A stretch of DNA of 64,000 nt from Anaerocolumna sp. MB42-C2 (GCF_030913705.1 NZ_CP133190.1:1364001-1428000), one strand, 5' to 3'. Positions 35,201-44,973 are shown, counted from the stretch's first letter. A program made the numbers and translations. Notes: generated by a model from the letters alone, not told the origin.

Positions 35201-36598
35201 TTATACGAAAGGAAGCAGGAGTGAAACGCTGGTTCCAACTCCAATTTCACTTTCAATGATTAACTGTCCATTAAACTTCTCAACAATTTCTTTACAAAGA
35301 GAAAGTCCCAGCCCTGAACCTTTTGCAAGGTTAGAATTTTCCGCCCTGTAAAATCTCTCCTGTACCATAAAAAGTTCATTCTTATGAATTCCAATACCCT
35401 GATCACTAATTTTTATAACTGCTGTATTCTGTACAGCAGAAGTCTCCACTCTGATATGTCCTCCTGCATTAGAGTATTTAATTGCATTATCAAAAATATT
35501 TGCAATCGCATGAGTCATCAGTATTTTATTAACATCCGCCCAGACTCCATTTTTTAAATCTGTTTCTATTAATATTTCTTTTTCTTCTGCTTTTGGTTTC
35601 ATCTCCTTAATAACATGCTTCGTTAATTCCGATAAATCTTCCTTATCTATGTTTAGCTCGCTAGTTGCTTTATCGAATCTGGAGAGAATTAACAGTTCAT
35701 TTATTAGCTTTGTAAGGCGTTCGGATTCATTTTCCAGATGGAAGTAAATCTTTTTTAAGTCTTTATCCTCATTTTCACCCTCGTATAGATATTGAGAAAA
35801 GCCCCGAATTGCGGCAAGAGGCGTCTTTAACTCATGAGATACATTGGAAATAAACTGCTTTTGATACTGTATATATTCATTAAGTTTAATACCCATCTGA
35901 TTTAATCCTGCTGCTAGCATCCCCAGTTCATCTTTCCTTTTTAATTCAACCCGGTCAAATTGCTGCTTTGAAAACTTTTCTGTTGCCTTAAGAAGATATT
36001 TAATCGGCTTAGTTGTTCTACGGGCAATATACAAACTTGAAAGAGTGATTAGAATAATAAACCCACCTGCACCGATTATTAATATAAATCTGATTTTATC
36101 CATAATATCGTAAAAATAAGATATATCTTCTACTATCTCGAAAACATAAGCATTTTGATAATAATTATCTTGAATAGGTATTGCAAAATAAATCAGGCTT
36201 TTATTCGTAACCGTGTAAGAATAATTTCCTTTCAAAGCATTTTTAATATTCGATCTATAAATTTTTGGAGAACCGTTATAAACCTCTATTCCATTTGCAG
36301 CCGATCCTAAGAGCTTCAGATTATTATTATAGATTCTTACTTCCCGTCCTGAAGCTTTTAAAACTTCAAGGACATCCTTTGCCAAAACGGAAGCATCTGC
36401 CTGAGTTGTTGATTTTTCATATCTTGTAAGTATTTCTCTAAAAGAAAGCTCACAAATATCTGCTTTTTCCATCATCTGCTTCTCTATTGTTATAAAGCTA
36501 TAGTGCTCAATCGCTTTATTTACCCAGATAATAATAATGGAAAAGGATAAGATAGAGAAAAATAAATAACTTAGCAGAAGCCTGGTTGCATATTTCAT
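35201..36598 (-). CDS. Sensor histidine kinase
   Basis: A 465-residue kinase. Two membrane segments (about residues 8-28 and 170-192) bound an external domain of about 140 residues. HAMP follows (RRTTKPIKYLLKATEKF), then the H-box NVSHELKTPLAAIRGFS with the phospho-histidine, N-box ANIFDNAIKYS and G-boxes DQGIGI and GSGLGLSL. It overlaps the response regulator gene by four bases. The signal is unknown; the layout matches VicK/PhoR-type kinases that sense the envelope. Confidence 0.93.
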   Translation of the reverse strand: MKYATRLLLSYLFFSILSFSIIIIWVNKAIEHYSFITIEKQMMEKADICELSFREILTRYEKSTTQADASVLAKDVLEVLKASGREVRIYNNNLKLLGSAANGIEVYNGSPKIYRSNIKNALKGNYSYTVTNKSLIYFAIPIQDNYYQNAYVFEIVEDISYFYDIMDKIRFILIIGAGGFIILITLSSLYIARRTTKPIKYLLKATEKFSKQQFDRVELKRKDELGMLAAGLNQMGIKLNEYIQYQKQFISNVSHELKTPLAAIRGFSQYLYEGENEDKDLKKIYFHLENESERLTKLINELLILSRFDKATSELNIDKEDLSELTKHVIKEMKPKAEEKEILIETDLKNGVWADVNKILMTHAIANIFDNAIKYSNAGGHIRVETSAVQNTAVIKISDQGIGIHKNELFMVQERFYRAENSNLAKGSGLGLSLCKEIVEKFNGQLIIESEIGVGTSVSLLLPFV

Positions 36599-37293
36599 TC
36601 GGTATCACCTCCAAATTGGTAACCGAATCCATAGATGGTCTTTACATACTTCGGGTTCTCGGAATCATCTTCCAGCTTCTTTCTCAGCCGCATAATTGTC
36701 ATGTCAACACTCCGGCTGTCACCTAGATAATCGTACCCCCATATTATTTCCAGGAGTTCATCTCTGGTAAAAATCTTTAGGGGTCTTTTTGAAAGAGTTT
36801 CAAGAATTTTATATTCTTTTGCAGTCAGAGAAATTAGATTTCCACCCTTTAATACCCTTTTAGTTTCTGGATTAATTTCCAGTTCTTCACATACAATCGG
36901 ATCTGAATCATCGTTTTTAATCCGGTCACTCGGTTCATATCTTCTTAACACAACTTTGATTCTTGCTAAAAGTTCTCTATTATCAAAAGGCTTTGTCAAA
37001 TAATCTTCTGCCCCAAGCTCAAGCCCCAACACTTTATCTATAGTCTCATTCTTTGCGGATAACATTATAACGGGAATTGTAGATTTTTTAACTATTTCCC
37101 TGCAAAGATCGTATCCGGAATAGTCCGGTAACATTAAATCCAGCAAAACCAAATCCGGATGGAAGGCTCCTATCTCCATAAGTCCGGTAACACCATTTTC
37201 AGCCGTTTTCACCTGATAATTTTCCCTCTTTAACACCAATTCAACCAGATCTCTAATTGCAGCCTCATCGTCTATTACAAGAATTTTTTTCAA
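36595..37293 (-). CDS. OmpR-family response regulator
   Basis: A 232-residue regulator. Receiver: VIDDEAAIRDLV with the acidic pair, phospho-acceptor in LVLLDLMLPDYSGYD, Lys in LTKPFDNREL. The C-terminal winged helix ends KYVKTIYGFGYQF. The start is a TTG at 37293 with AAAGGAG nine bases upstream. The 150-bp fold-back element begins 33 bp upstream of this start, so the promoter must lie inside or beyond the element. Confidence 0.94.
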   Translation of the reverse strand: MKKILVIDDEAAIRDLVELVLKRENYQVKTAENGVTGLMEIGAFHPDLVLLDLMLPDYSGYDLCREIVKKSTIPVIMLSAKNETIDKVLGLELGAEDYLTKPFDNRELLARIKVVLRRYEPSDRIKNDDSDPIVCEELEINPETKRVLKGGNLISLTAKEYKILETLSKRPLKIFTRDELLEIIWGYDYLGDSRSVDMTIMRLRKKLEDDSENPKYVKTIYGFGYQFGGDTE

Positions 37294-37325
37294 CTTAGAA
37301 TTCTCCTTTCGTAATTTATATTATT

Positions 37326-37475
37326 TAGGCAATTGCGAAACTATATAGTTTTTGAATATACCATGCAATTGATACGAATTTCATAGCTTCATATGCCCTA
37401 TGGGCAAGATTCAGCTCTGAAATTGTATTAATTACATGGCATATAGAGACAATATTTGAGTTTCGCAATTGCCTA
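37326..37475. mobile_element. 150-bp fold-back element (MITE-like) with 17-bp terminal inverted repeats
   Basis: TAGGCAATTGCGAAACT (37326-37342) and its exact complement (37459-37475) bound the element. The inside is also an imperfect inverted repeat: the left arm from GAATATACCATGCAATTG resembles the complement of the right arm, and the centre has TGCCCTATGGGCA. It has no coding capacity. Two half copies occur at 464-520 and 16794-16838. No clear target-site duplication is visible. It could be a non-autonomous transposon or a REP-like structure. Confidence 0.7.
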
Positions 37476-37599
37476 TTTATTTTATTTTAATTATATAGAA
37501 TAAAATATCCGTCATCCTTATTATCACCTTAATGATCCCTGGGTAGACAATTACTATCCCTGTTTAATCTTCTATGCTTCCTCTATTATATGTACCGCA

Positions 37600-37628
37600 G
37601 AAAAAAACACGCTCAATGCTAAGCGTGT
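37600..37628 (-). terminator. Terminator after the carbonic anhydrase gene
   Basis: ACACGCT (37607-37613) pairs with AGCGTGT (37622-37628); seven T follow on the minus strand. It lies 57 bp past the stop codon. Confidence 0.85.
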
Positions 37629-37684
37629 AATTTGTCTTGTCTTTATTATCTTGTCTTTATATTAGCATCAATTAAAAATTTAGT

Positions 37685-38227
37685 TTAATTAATCTTTGTT
37701 AATTCACCTGTTACAGAATCTATTACCAACCCATAAACTTTTATTTTCTTCGGAACTAATGGATGCTTACGTATCAGTTCAACAGTTTTATTAATAGAAA
37801 TATCTAAATCCATAAAACCGGACAACCATGAATCAAAGTCGATACCATAATACTTAATCATATCAATATTTTGTTCCGTTATACCAAACGCTTTCATTTT
37901 CTCTATCATTTTTTTACTATCTGTATACATAGCACCGCAATCGGTATGACCAATTACAAGAATTTCCTGGACATCTAAATCATAAATTCCTATTAGCAGA
38001 CTTCTCATTACGCTTCCAAATGGATGGGAGATCATTCCTCCTGCATTTTTTATAATTTTTGCATCCCCATTCTTTAACCCCAATGCTGCAGGTAACAATT
38101 CAGTTAATCTTGTATCCATACAGGTGACTATAGCGATTTTTTTATTTGGATATTTACTGGTAATATACTTTTCATAACTTTTATTTTCAACAAAAGCCTT
38201 ATTATATTGTAGTATTTCATCAATCAT
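37685..38227 (-). CDS. Beta-class carbonic anhydrase
   Basis: A 180-residue enzyme that interconverts CO2 and bicarbonate. Zinc ligands and partner: VTCMDTRL (Cys and the Asp/Arg dyad), and VIGHTDCGAM (His and Cys). KNAGGMISHPFGSVMRSL is the dimer-site segment common to the short Firmicute YvdA/YtiB-like type. The gene is monocistronic, with its own terminator. Confidence 0.93.
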   Translation of the reverse strand: MIDEILQYNKAFVENKSYEKYITSKYPNKKIAIVTCMDTRLTELLPAALGLKNGDAKIIKNAGGMISHPFGSVMRSLLIGIYDLDVQEILVIGHTDCGAMYTDSKKMIEKMKAFGITEQNIDMIKYYGIDFDSWLSGFMDLDISINKTVELIRKHPLVPKKIKVYGLVIDSVTGELTKIN

Positions 38228-38484
38228 AATAATTTATCCCTTTCCTTTTTATTATCTGTGTTTTATATTGATATCATCGTTTTTATGTTCAAGTGTATCA
38301 TGTCTTATGCCTGTTGTAAATATACATAAATTGTAAATTGCTAACCCTATTCCCATTTTGGTAATTAATCAAGCGTCAAACTCTATGATTCAGCCTGTAA
38401 GTAAGAAATATTGTTGACTTTACAACCGTTATATGGTACAAGTTGGTAAATAACAATTATTGAATTATTTTCTTGGAGGCTGCC

Positions 38485-39180
38485 ATGTATACAATACTGA
38501 TTGTTGATGATGAACCGGATATACGAAACTTAATAAAAGAAACCTTAACACAAAAGGGTTATCAATGTATTATTGCGGTGAATGGTATGGATGCATATGA
38601 AAAGCTGAAGAAAAATTCAATGGATCTTATTATTACAGATATTATGATGCCTCTTCTGGATGGGTTTAATCTCGTTCGCGAAATACGTAAAGATAATAAT
38701 ATTCCTGTTATCTTTTTATCTGCACGTGATGAAAATATGGATAAAATTTTAGGTCTCGGGCTGGGTGCGGATGATTACCTTGTAAAGCCGATTAGTATGG
38801 AGGAATTAGCCGCGCGAACAGAAGCTCTTCTTAGAAGAATTAAAATATATGATACGAACCAGTCATATAAAACACCTATTATTGAGGGTTGTTACACTCT
38901 GGATGAAGAGAAAAGACTTCTGCTTATTGGTGGAGAAGAAATACCTCTGATTGCAAAGGAATATAAATTAATGGCCTATTTTATGAAGAATCCCAACAGA
39001 ACACTTACAAAAAAACAACTATATAATGCAGTATGGGAAGATGAATATTGTTTTGATGATAATACCATTACTGCAACACTTAGCAGACTTCGCAGTAAAG
39101 TAGAAACGAATACCAGAAAATGCATACATACTGTCAGAGGTCTAGGATACAAATTTTCAGTAAAGGATTATGATTGCTGA
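38485..39180 (+). CDS. OmpR-family response regulator
   Basis: A 231-residue regulator. Receiver with LIVDDEPDIRNLI, phospho-Asp in LIITDIMMPLLDGFN and Lys in LVKPISMEEL; C-terminal winged helix ending CIHTVRGLGYKF. I set the start at ATG 38485, five bases after TTGGAGG; the frame is open four codons earlier. It overlaps the kinase gene by 11 bases. Confidence 0.93.
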   Translation: MYTILIVDDEPDIRNLIKETLTQKGYQCIIAVNGMDAYEKLKKNSMDLIITDIMMPLLDGFNLVREIRKDNNIPVIFLSARDENMDKILGLGLGADDYLVKPISMEELAARTEALLRRIKIYDTNQSYKTPIIEGCYTLDEEKRLLLIGGEEIPLIAKEYKLMAYFMKNPNRTLTKKQLYNAVWEDEYCFDDNTITATLSRLRSKVETNTRKCIHTVRGLGYKFSVKDYDC

Positions 39181-40570
39181 TATGAAGAAAAATACTTTAT
39201 CCAAGATTTTCACCCGTAATTATATCATTATACTTATACTCTTTTTACTTTCTTTAGTATTAACAATAACAGCATTTTATTTTGAGAATGAACAGTCTAA
39301 ATCGAAAGTAATGCTTTCTGCTGATAAGCTGATGAATGATGATTATAAGAAAATCGACTATACCGAAATTTCAAAAATCGGAGGAGGTTTGTATGTTATC
39401 GACCGTAATTACAATCTACTTCGTTCTGTAGGAAAGCAAATATTTACTGCAACTCCGATTCCAAAATCAGAATTCACGGATTTTCTCGTTTCCGCAGATG
39501 ACAGTTCTTATGATATCTCTGTTAAATATAATGAACACAATAATTTTTGGCTTATTATCACCCGACCCAGGCAGGTCAGATTCGAAATATTATTATATCT
39601 TGATAACAGCAGTGGTTATACTTCCATTCTGTTCTTCTTTATTGCCGTAATTATCTGTCTGAGTCTTTCGCTTCTGAGTATTGTGATTTATTCTATCCTG
39701 ACTTCTGCCTCACTAAAAAAACCGCTGTCCCAGCTGAGAAATGAAGCGGACTGCATTAAAAGCGGTTGCTATGAGCTTCCAGCTCCGGATAGTAATATAA
39801 GTGAAATACACAACGTCCAGGAAGCATTTTATCTAATGTCAGAAAAAATTTCCCATGAAATAAACCATACAAAGCAAAATGAAGAAAACCTTAAGAAATT
39901 AATGCTTGATATATCCCATGATTTAAAAAATCCGCTTATGAGTATTAAAGGATATGCAGACCTTATAAAGAATTTAGATTGGGATGCTGAAAAGAAAAAG
40001 ATTGAACAATATGTGGATATAATTTCAGAAAACAGCTCTCGGGCTGACAAACTGGTCAAAGACCTCTTTCTGCTTGCCAAAATGGAAAATGCCAAGGATG
40101 TATTTAACCTTGTAAAAATGGATATCACGGAACTATTAAAAGCAACTTTGATTGAAAGATATGATGAACTTGAGGCTTCCGGATTAAGGACAGTCTTTGA
40201 CATACCTGATCAAGAGGTAAACATCAACGGAGATGCAGAACAGTTAAAACGGGCAATCTCAAATATATTGGATAATGCATTAAAATACCGGGAGGAAAAT
40301 ACAGCACTGCATATAAGTCTGCTCGAAAGTTGTGGATATGTAAGAATTACCTTTACCAATGGGACTATACTGAAACATGATAATAATAACAATCTTACCA
40401 AAGCTTTTGTCAGGTCAAATCATGCTAAATCCCTATCTCCTGAAGGTGCAGGTCTCGGTCTTAGTATTGTGGAAAAGATAATTACCCTGCATGGCGGAAC
40501 AGTTTCTTGTGGATATAAAGACAAATTATTTGAAATCTGCTTAACCATTCCAGACCTGGAAAAAATTTAA
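39170..40570 (+). CDS. Sensor histidine kinase
   Basis: A 466-residue kinase. Membrane segments at about residues 15-38 and 145-175 enclose an external domain of about 105 residues. The H-box is MLDISHDLKNPLMSIKGY, with N-box SNILDNALKYR and the final G-box EGAGLGLSIVEKI; the first G-box is degenerate (TFTNGTI in place of DxGxG). It overlaps the regulator gene. The membrane serine hydrolase gene follows 112 bp downstream and is a plausible target. Confidence 0.9.
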   Translation: MIADMKKNTLSKIFTRNYIIILILFLLSLVLTITAFYFENEQSKSKVMLSADKLMNDDYKKIDYTEISKIGGGLYVIDRNYNLLRSVGKQIFTATPIPKSEFTDFLVSADDSSYDISVKYNEHNNFWLIITRPRQVRFEILLYLDNSSGYTSILFFFIAVIICLSLSLLSIVIYSILTSASLKKPLSQLRNEADCIKSGCYELPAPDSNISEIHNVQEAFYLMSEKISHEINHTKQNEENLKKLMLDISHDLKNPLMSIKGYADLIKNLDWDAEKKKIEQYVDIISENSSRADKLVKDLFLLAKMENAKDVFNLVKMDITELLKATLIERYDELEASGLRTVFDIPDQEVNINGDAEQLKRAISNILDNALKYREENTALHISLLESCGYVRITFTNGTILKHDNNNNLTKAFVRSNHAKSLSPEGAGLGLSIVEKIITLHGGTVSCGYKDKLFEICLTIPDLEKI

Positions 40571-40682
40571 CATTGGTGTAAGATTCCTATAAATTTAATT
40601 TAATGTCTATAGACTACTCTTTATTAGTGAAGCCAGACAAAAAGAATATGGCTGAATTATTTGAAATGAAGGGAAGTTTATT

Positions 40683-42581
40683 ATGAGTTATAAGAAGAGA
40701 ATATTGTTAAAAGTTATTTTAGGCACAATTTTATCTGCCTGTTTATTAGCTGCTTTAGTCATTATGCCGGTATCCGCTGCAGAAACCACCTTACCCTCCG
40801 GAATTCATTGTTCTGACATTGAAAAGGTTTTTGATGATTACTACAAAGAAAATCAAAGCCAAACCGCAGGTACTGCCATTGAAATCTTTAACAGTAAAGG
40901 TGACGTATTTCAGAAGTGTTATGGTTACTCCGATATTAAAAACAAAACCCTGGTGGATAATCAAACTGTATTTGACTGGGGCTCCGTTACGAAAACTACT
41001 GTCTGGGTCAGCGTTTTGCAGCTAAAAGAACAAGGGAAAATTGATTTGGACACTGATATTAAAGAATATCTGCCACCTGATTTTTTTTCTAAAATCAAAT
41101 ATGATACTCCCATCACCATGCGAATGCTTATGAATCATACGGCAGGCTGGCAGGAATGCCTGGAGCTCTGGGTTGAAAACAAAGATGATATCAAACCACT
41201 TGGTGAAGCATTACAGGATGCTGAACCGGAGCAAATCTTTAAACCCGGTACTGTGCAGGCTTATTCGAATTATGGGGCAGCTGTTGCCGGATATGTGGTG
41301 GAGTGTATTACCGGAAAACCTTTCTATGAATATGTGAATATGAATATATTTGAACCTCTGGGTTTGAAGCATACATCAATCGCACCGGACTTTTCAGATA
41401 ATCCTCAAATTGGTGAAAAACGCTTACAATTAAAATGTTACTCAACTGACAATCAACTTCTCGGAAACGGGTTCAGTTATCTATCACTATATCCTGCGGG
41501 AAGTATTGTGGGAACAATAGAAGACTTTGCAACGTACGGTAAGGCTTTTTTCCCAGAAGCAGGATCAATAACTCCTTTATTTAAAAGTAATCATACTTTA
41601 AAAGAATTATTATCTCCCTCATACTACATCTACGGTACAAATATACCGGGTTGTTATCATGGATTTTTTATGCTAAACGGGAAAAACCAGATACTATTTC
41701 ACAATGGCGGTACGGCCGGTTGTACCTCCTTTCTTGGATTTGATCCTACAGCCGGTATTGGATATGCAGTATTAACGAATCAATGTGACAATAATATCTA
41801 TGCTTCCAACAGTATTACAAAAGTATTCGGATCGTCTGCCAATGAAGCAAGCAACAATGACTCAACGTTTACCAAAAATTCTATACCTAAAAAAATTAGT
41901 GGCATTTATCTCAATACAAGAACCGTTACGAAAGGACATTATAAAATATACAGTACACTCTTTTCCCTTGTACGTTTATATTCGAAAGAAAACGGAGACT
42001 TGTATTTAAGATCATTATTGCTTCCTTTCGGCGGAACGCACTTGAAAAAGATAAGCGGCACTGCCTACACATCCGATATGATGCCAGGCCTTAACATATC
42101 GTTAACAGAAAATGCAAATGGGACAATATGTTTACATTTGCCTTCAAATGATTACATTAAGATAAACAGTACTTTAGGTTATCTGCAGGTAATCTTGTTA
42201 TATTTATTTGCATTCTCAATTTTATTTGCAGCTTTTTCACTTATAGCAGATATTGTCTGTTTTCTAATTAATAGGATTAAGAAAAAGAAAGCAAACCTGT
42301 CTTCTATCAATATTGAAAAAGCCTTCCTTAACCTGATGATTCTCTTAAACACATTGAATATTCTGTCAGAATTAAATGACCCCAATAAAGTACCTGTTTG
42401 GCAATTTTTATTCTCAGGTATATGCGCTCTGATACCGATTGCTTACACACTACACTTAATTATAAAATTAAAAACCATGAAATGTACAACCAAACATAAA
42501 ATCGTCTATATTCTCACATCTGTTACGGGTATAATATTTACGATCAATATTGTATATTGGGAAATGTATAAATTCTGGTAA
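40683..42581 (+). CDS. Exported serine beta-lactamase-like hydrolase with C-terminal membrane domain
   Basis: A 632-residue protein. A signal peptide (residues 1-34, ending MPVSAAE) precedes a class C beta-lactamase/PBP4*-type domain (about 40-400): SVTK nucleophile motif in DWGSVTKTTVW, YSN in QAYSNYGAAVAG and HNGG in FHNGGTAG. A linker and about four membrane segments (residues about 500-632) follow. Family members are esterases or D-Ala peptidases; true antibiotic hydrolysis is uncommon. GAAGGGAAG precedes the ATG. A deleted copy of this gene is found at 49706-49841. Confidence 0.9.
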   Translation: MSYKKRILLKVILGTILSACLLAALVIMPVSAAETTLPSGIHCSDIEKVFDDYYKENQSQTAGTAIEIFNSKGDVFQKCYGYSDIKNKTLVDNQTVFDWGSVTKTTVWVSVLQLKEQGKIDLDTDIKEYLPPDFFSKIKYDTPITMRMLMNHTAGWQECLELWVENKDDIKPLGEALQDAEPEQIFKPGTVQAYSNYGAAVAGYVVECITGKPFYEYVNMNIFEPLGLKHTSIAPDFSDNPQIGEKRLQLKCYSTDNQLLGNGFSYLSLYPAGSIVGTIEDFATYGKAFFPEAGSITPLFKSNHTLKELLSPSYYIYGTNIPGCYHGFFMLNGKNQILFHNGGTAGCTSFLGFDPTAGIGYAVLTNQCDNNIYASNSITKVFGSSANEASNNDSTFTKNSIPKKISGIYLNTRTVTKGHYKIYSTLFSLVRLYSKENGDLYLRSLLLPFGGTHLKKISGTAYTSDMMPGLNISLTENANGTICLHLPSNDYIKINSTLGYLQVILLYLFAFSILFAAFSLIADIVCFLINRIKKKKANLSSINIEKAFLNLMILLNTLNILSELNDPNKVPVWQFLFSGICALIPIAYTLHLIIKLKTMKCTTKHKIVYILTSVTGIIFTINIVYWEMYKFW

Positions 42582-42612
42582 TAAATTTACTCTCCGTTAA
42601 TCAGTTACGGCT

Positions 42613-42647
42613 GCTAACAGGTTCTATTTTCAAGCCTGATGGCAGCC
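42613..42647 (+). terminator. Hairpin after the serine hydrolase gene
   Basis: GGCTGC.TAACAGG pairs with CCTGATG.GCAGCC. The same hairpin, with compensating base changes (CAGAT with ATCTG), follows the deleted copy at 49.8 kb. There is no T-run, so it may stabilise the mRNA end rather than terminate. Confidence 0.6.
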
Positions 42648-42707
42648 AATATACTATAGCTTTGATTAATTATATTAATATCCCGTCCGAGCTGAGAACT
42701 TAACAGA

Positions 42708-44153
42708 TTATTTTTCCTGGTGAATCGTTTCCAGTTCTGCCTTTTTATGCATTGGCAAAAATATTGCGGGAATCACTGCAACTACAGTAAAACCTATGGC
42801 CCACCAGAAAGAAACATTAAATGCACTAGAAATTGCATGAAGATTGGATTCAGAATGGTTCGCCATTTGGTTTTGAACAACAGTCGCAAGAATTGCCGAA
42901 CCAAAAGCCCCGCCTATGGTCTGAAAAATTCTTGTGGCAGTACTTGCATGAGGAACCTGATCACTTTGAAGTCCAATAAGTGCAGATGTCATAATTGCAA
43001 TAAACAAACCGCCAAGACCCGACCCTCTTATTAACAAAGCGACAGCTAAAAATATCATATTCGTATCCGTGCCCGAATAGGCAAACGGAAGTGTGCCGAC
43101 CGCAATCGCAGCTAGGCTCATCAGTACGATATTACGCGAGCCATTACGATCGGCCGCTTTTGCAGCCCAGCTTCTGGTAAGAAGCATACCTATTCCTTGG
43201 GGGAGCAGCCATAAACCGGCTGAAAGGGCGCTTGTACCACACACTTCTTGATAATAAAGCGGCAGCAGCAGCAAAGCACCGTTCGTAATGATTCCACTGA
43301 AAAGCAGCAGGATATTAGAAGCTGAAAAATTAACAGATTTGAACAACCGCAGATTCAGAGCTGGTTCCCGTTTCGTGTTTAGAGCATAAGCGACGTAGGA
43401 TGCCATCAAAACGATAGCAATACTTAAGGGGACATAAACAACACCGCTGTTTATACCCCCTTGTATTCCAATCTGGGCAATGCCATAAATTAGAAGAGCA
43501 AACGCTGGTGAGAGCAATAACAAACCAAACACATCAAGAGATGCTTTCTTATCCGAATGTTTATCAACCGGTATTCCCCAAAAAGCTAATATAATCGCAA
43601 CAATGCAGATTGGAATATTAACCCAGAAGATGGCGCGCCAGTTCAGGCTGTTAACGATAATTCCTCCCAATACTGGACCTAGGATCGGTCCAAGCAGACT
43701 GGGTATGCTGACAATCGCCATAATCCGCCCGACATTGTGCCCACCGGAAACCTGGACCAATTCTGTTTGCAGTACCGGCATCAATAAACCGGCACCGACA
43801 CCCTGAATCACCCGGAAAACAATCATGCTTTCTAAACTCCATGACAGCATAGTACAGACAGAGCCAATCAAAAAAATCACCAATGAAAAGATGTATAGTC
43901 GTTTACAGCCGAATCGTTTTGTAGCCCATCCGGAAATCGGAACGACCAGCCCCATCGCCAGAATATATCCTGTCGTCACAAACTGTACGGCAGAAACGGC
44001 TGCTTTCATATCATCAGCAATTGTATGAATCGCTACATTGACCATCGTTGAATCAAACAGCGGTGCCAGCGCGCCTACAACAAGAACAATGGCAACTCTT
44101 AGTACGATTGGATCGAGTTTTTCTTTTGCTGGTTTTAAATTTTCTTTACTCAT
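42708..44153 (-). CDS. DHA2-type MFS drug exporter
   Basis: A 481-residue membrane protein with about 14 hydrophobic segments. FDSTMVNVAIHTIADDM in TM1, TGYILAMGLVVPISGW, motif A region GWATKRFGCKRLYIFSL and motif C in PSLLGPILGPVLGG mark an EmrB-type drug:H+ antiporter. It is divergent from a TetR gene with two operators between them. Substrate unknown. Confidence 0.93.
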   Translation of the reverse strand: MSKENLKPAKEKLDPIVLRVAIVLVVGALAPLFDSTMVNVAIHTIADDMKAAVSAVQFVTTGYILAMGLVVPISGWATKRFGCKRLYIFSLVIFLIGSVCTMLSWSLESMIVFRVIQGVGAGLLMPVLQTELVQVSGGHNVGRIMAIVSIPSLLGPILGPVLGGIIVNSLNWRAIFWVNIPICIVAIILAFWGIPVDKHSDKKASLDVFGLLLLSPAFALLIYGIAQIGIQGGINSGVVYVPLSIAIVLMASYVAYALNTKREPALNLRLFKSVNFSASNILLLFSGIITNGALLLLPLYYQEVCGTSALSAGLWLLPQGIGMLLTRSWAAKAADRNGSRNIVLMSLAAIAVGTLPFAYSGTDTNMIFLAVALLIRGSGLGGLFIAIMTSALIGLQSDQVPHASTATRIFQTIGGAFGSAILATVVQNQMANHSESNLHAISSAFNVSFWWAIGFTVVAVIPAIFLPMHKKAELETIHQEK

Positions 44154-44176
44154 GAATAATCTCCTTTCACTCAGTT

Positions 44177-44194
44177 AGAAAACCTTGAGTTTCT
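44177..44194. promoter_or_regulatory. TetR operator copy 1 (MFS side)
   Basis: AGAAAACCTTGAGTTTCT. Its complement reads AGAAAC-N5-GTTTTCT, the same pattern as the second site at 44256 in opposite orientation. It lies 24 bp before the MFS start. Confidence 0.65.
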
Positions 44195-44255
44195 TATGTG
44201 ATTATGATATGATTAATTTAATTCTTATTCAAGATGGATTTCTTACAAAAAAATA

Positions 44256-44273
44256 AGAAACTATACGTTTTCT
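44256..44273. promoter_or_regulatory. TetR operator copy 2 (TetR side)
   Basis: AGAAACTATACGTTTTCT, matching AGAAAC-N5-GTTTTCT exactly. It is 50 bp upstream of the TetR start codon. Confidence 0.65.
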
Positions 44274-44323
44274 ATATACAAGTTCACAAGAGAGATAAAT
44301 CATTAGATTAGGAGGTATTAAAA

Positions 44324-44941
44324 ATGGATGAAAAAAAGAAAGATACTCGCCGCCGCGGGGGAATCCTGGAAGAAGCTATTCTTAAAGCCGCATGGGAGGA
44401 ACTCTCCACTACCGGCTATACGGATATGACTATGGAAAGTATTGCAACCCGGGCGGGAACAAATAAGGCTGTTCTTTATCGCCGCTGGCACAATAAGACA
44501 GAGCTTGTAATTTCCGCCATTCATAAAAACATACCAAAAATCACAGATGAGATACCAAATACCGGAAACCTGCGTAACGATATGTATACCTATCTGCATG
44601 AGCGTGTTGAGCCAATGAACCTAATCGGTGGGCAGACAATCCGGGGACTTTTTATGGAACCATTTGTGTGGCGAACTATCATTACATCCATGCCGCAAAT
44701 AAATGAGCGGAGATTAGTAAATAAAATAACAACTGCCATTACAGGGATTTTAAAAAATGCGGAACTTCGTGGTGAGATAAGTCTTAAAAAGCTGACACCC
44801 CGGATCATCTCGTTACCACTAGATTTATTACAGTACGAGCTGATTACTAAGCTGGAGCCCGTATCTGACGAAGCTATAACTCAGATTATTGACGATATAT
44901 TTCTTCCTATTGTTTATATCCATGCAGGTGTCATCAACTAA
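44324..44941 (+). CDS. TetR/AcrR-family repressor of the adjacent MFS pump
   Basis: A 205-residue TetR protein. The helix-turn-helix is at residues about 14-60 (TMESIATRAGTNKAVLYRRW). The C-terminal part (EISLKKLTPRIISLPLDLLQYEL) matches the AcrR/TetR C-11-type ligand domain. AGGAGG precedes the ATG. It is divergent from the MFS exporter. Confidence 0.93.
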   Translation: MDEKKKDTRRRGGILEEAILKAAWEELSTTGYTDMTMESIATRAGTNKAVLYRRWHNKTELVISAIHKNIPKITDEIPNTGNLRNDMYTYLHERVEPMNLIGGQTIRGLFMEPFVWRTIITSMPQINERRLVNKITTAITGILKNAELRGEISLKKLTPRIISLPLDLLQYELITKLEPVSDEAITQIIDDIFLPIVYIHAGVIN

Positions 44942-44973
44942 GAAGAAAGTGACATCTACCTTTTTGCATTCGT

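Noticed and set aside
40683..42581. Antibiotic-hydrolysing class C beta-lactamase
   Set aside because: The motifs are shared with many esterases and peptidases; the C-terminal membrane domain and 632-residue length are unlike resistance enzymes.
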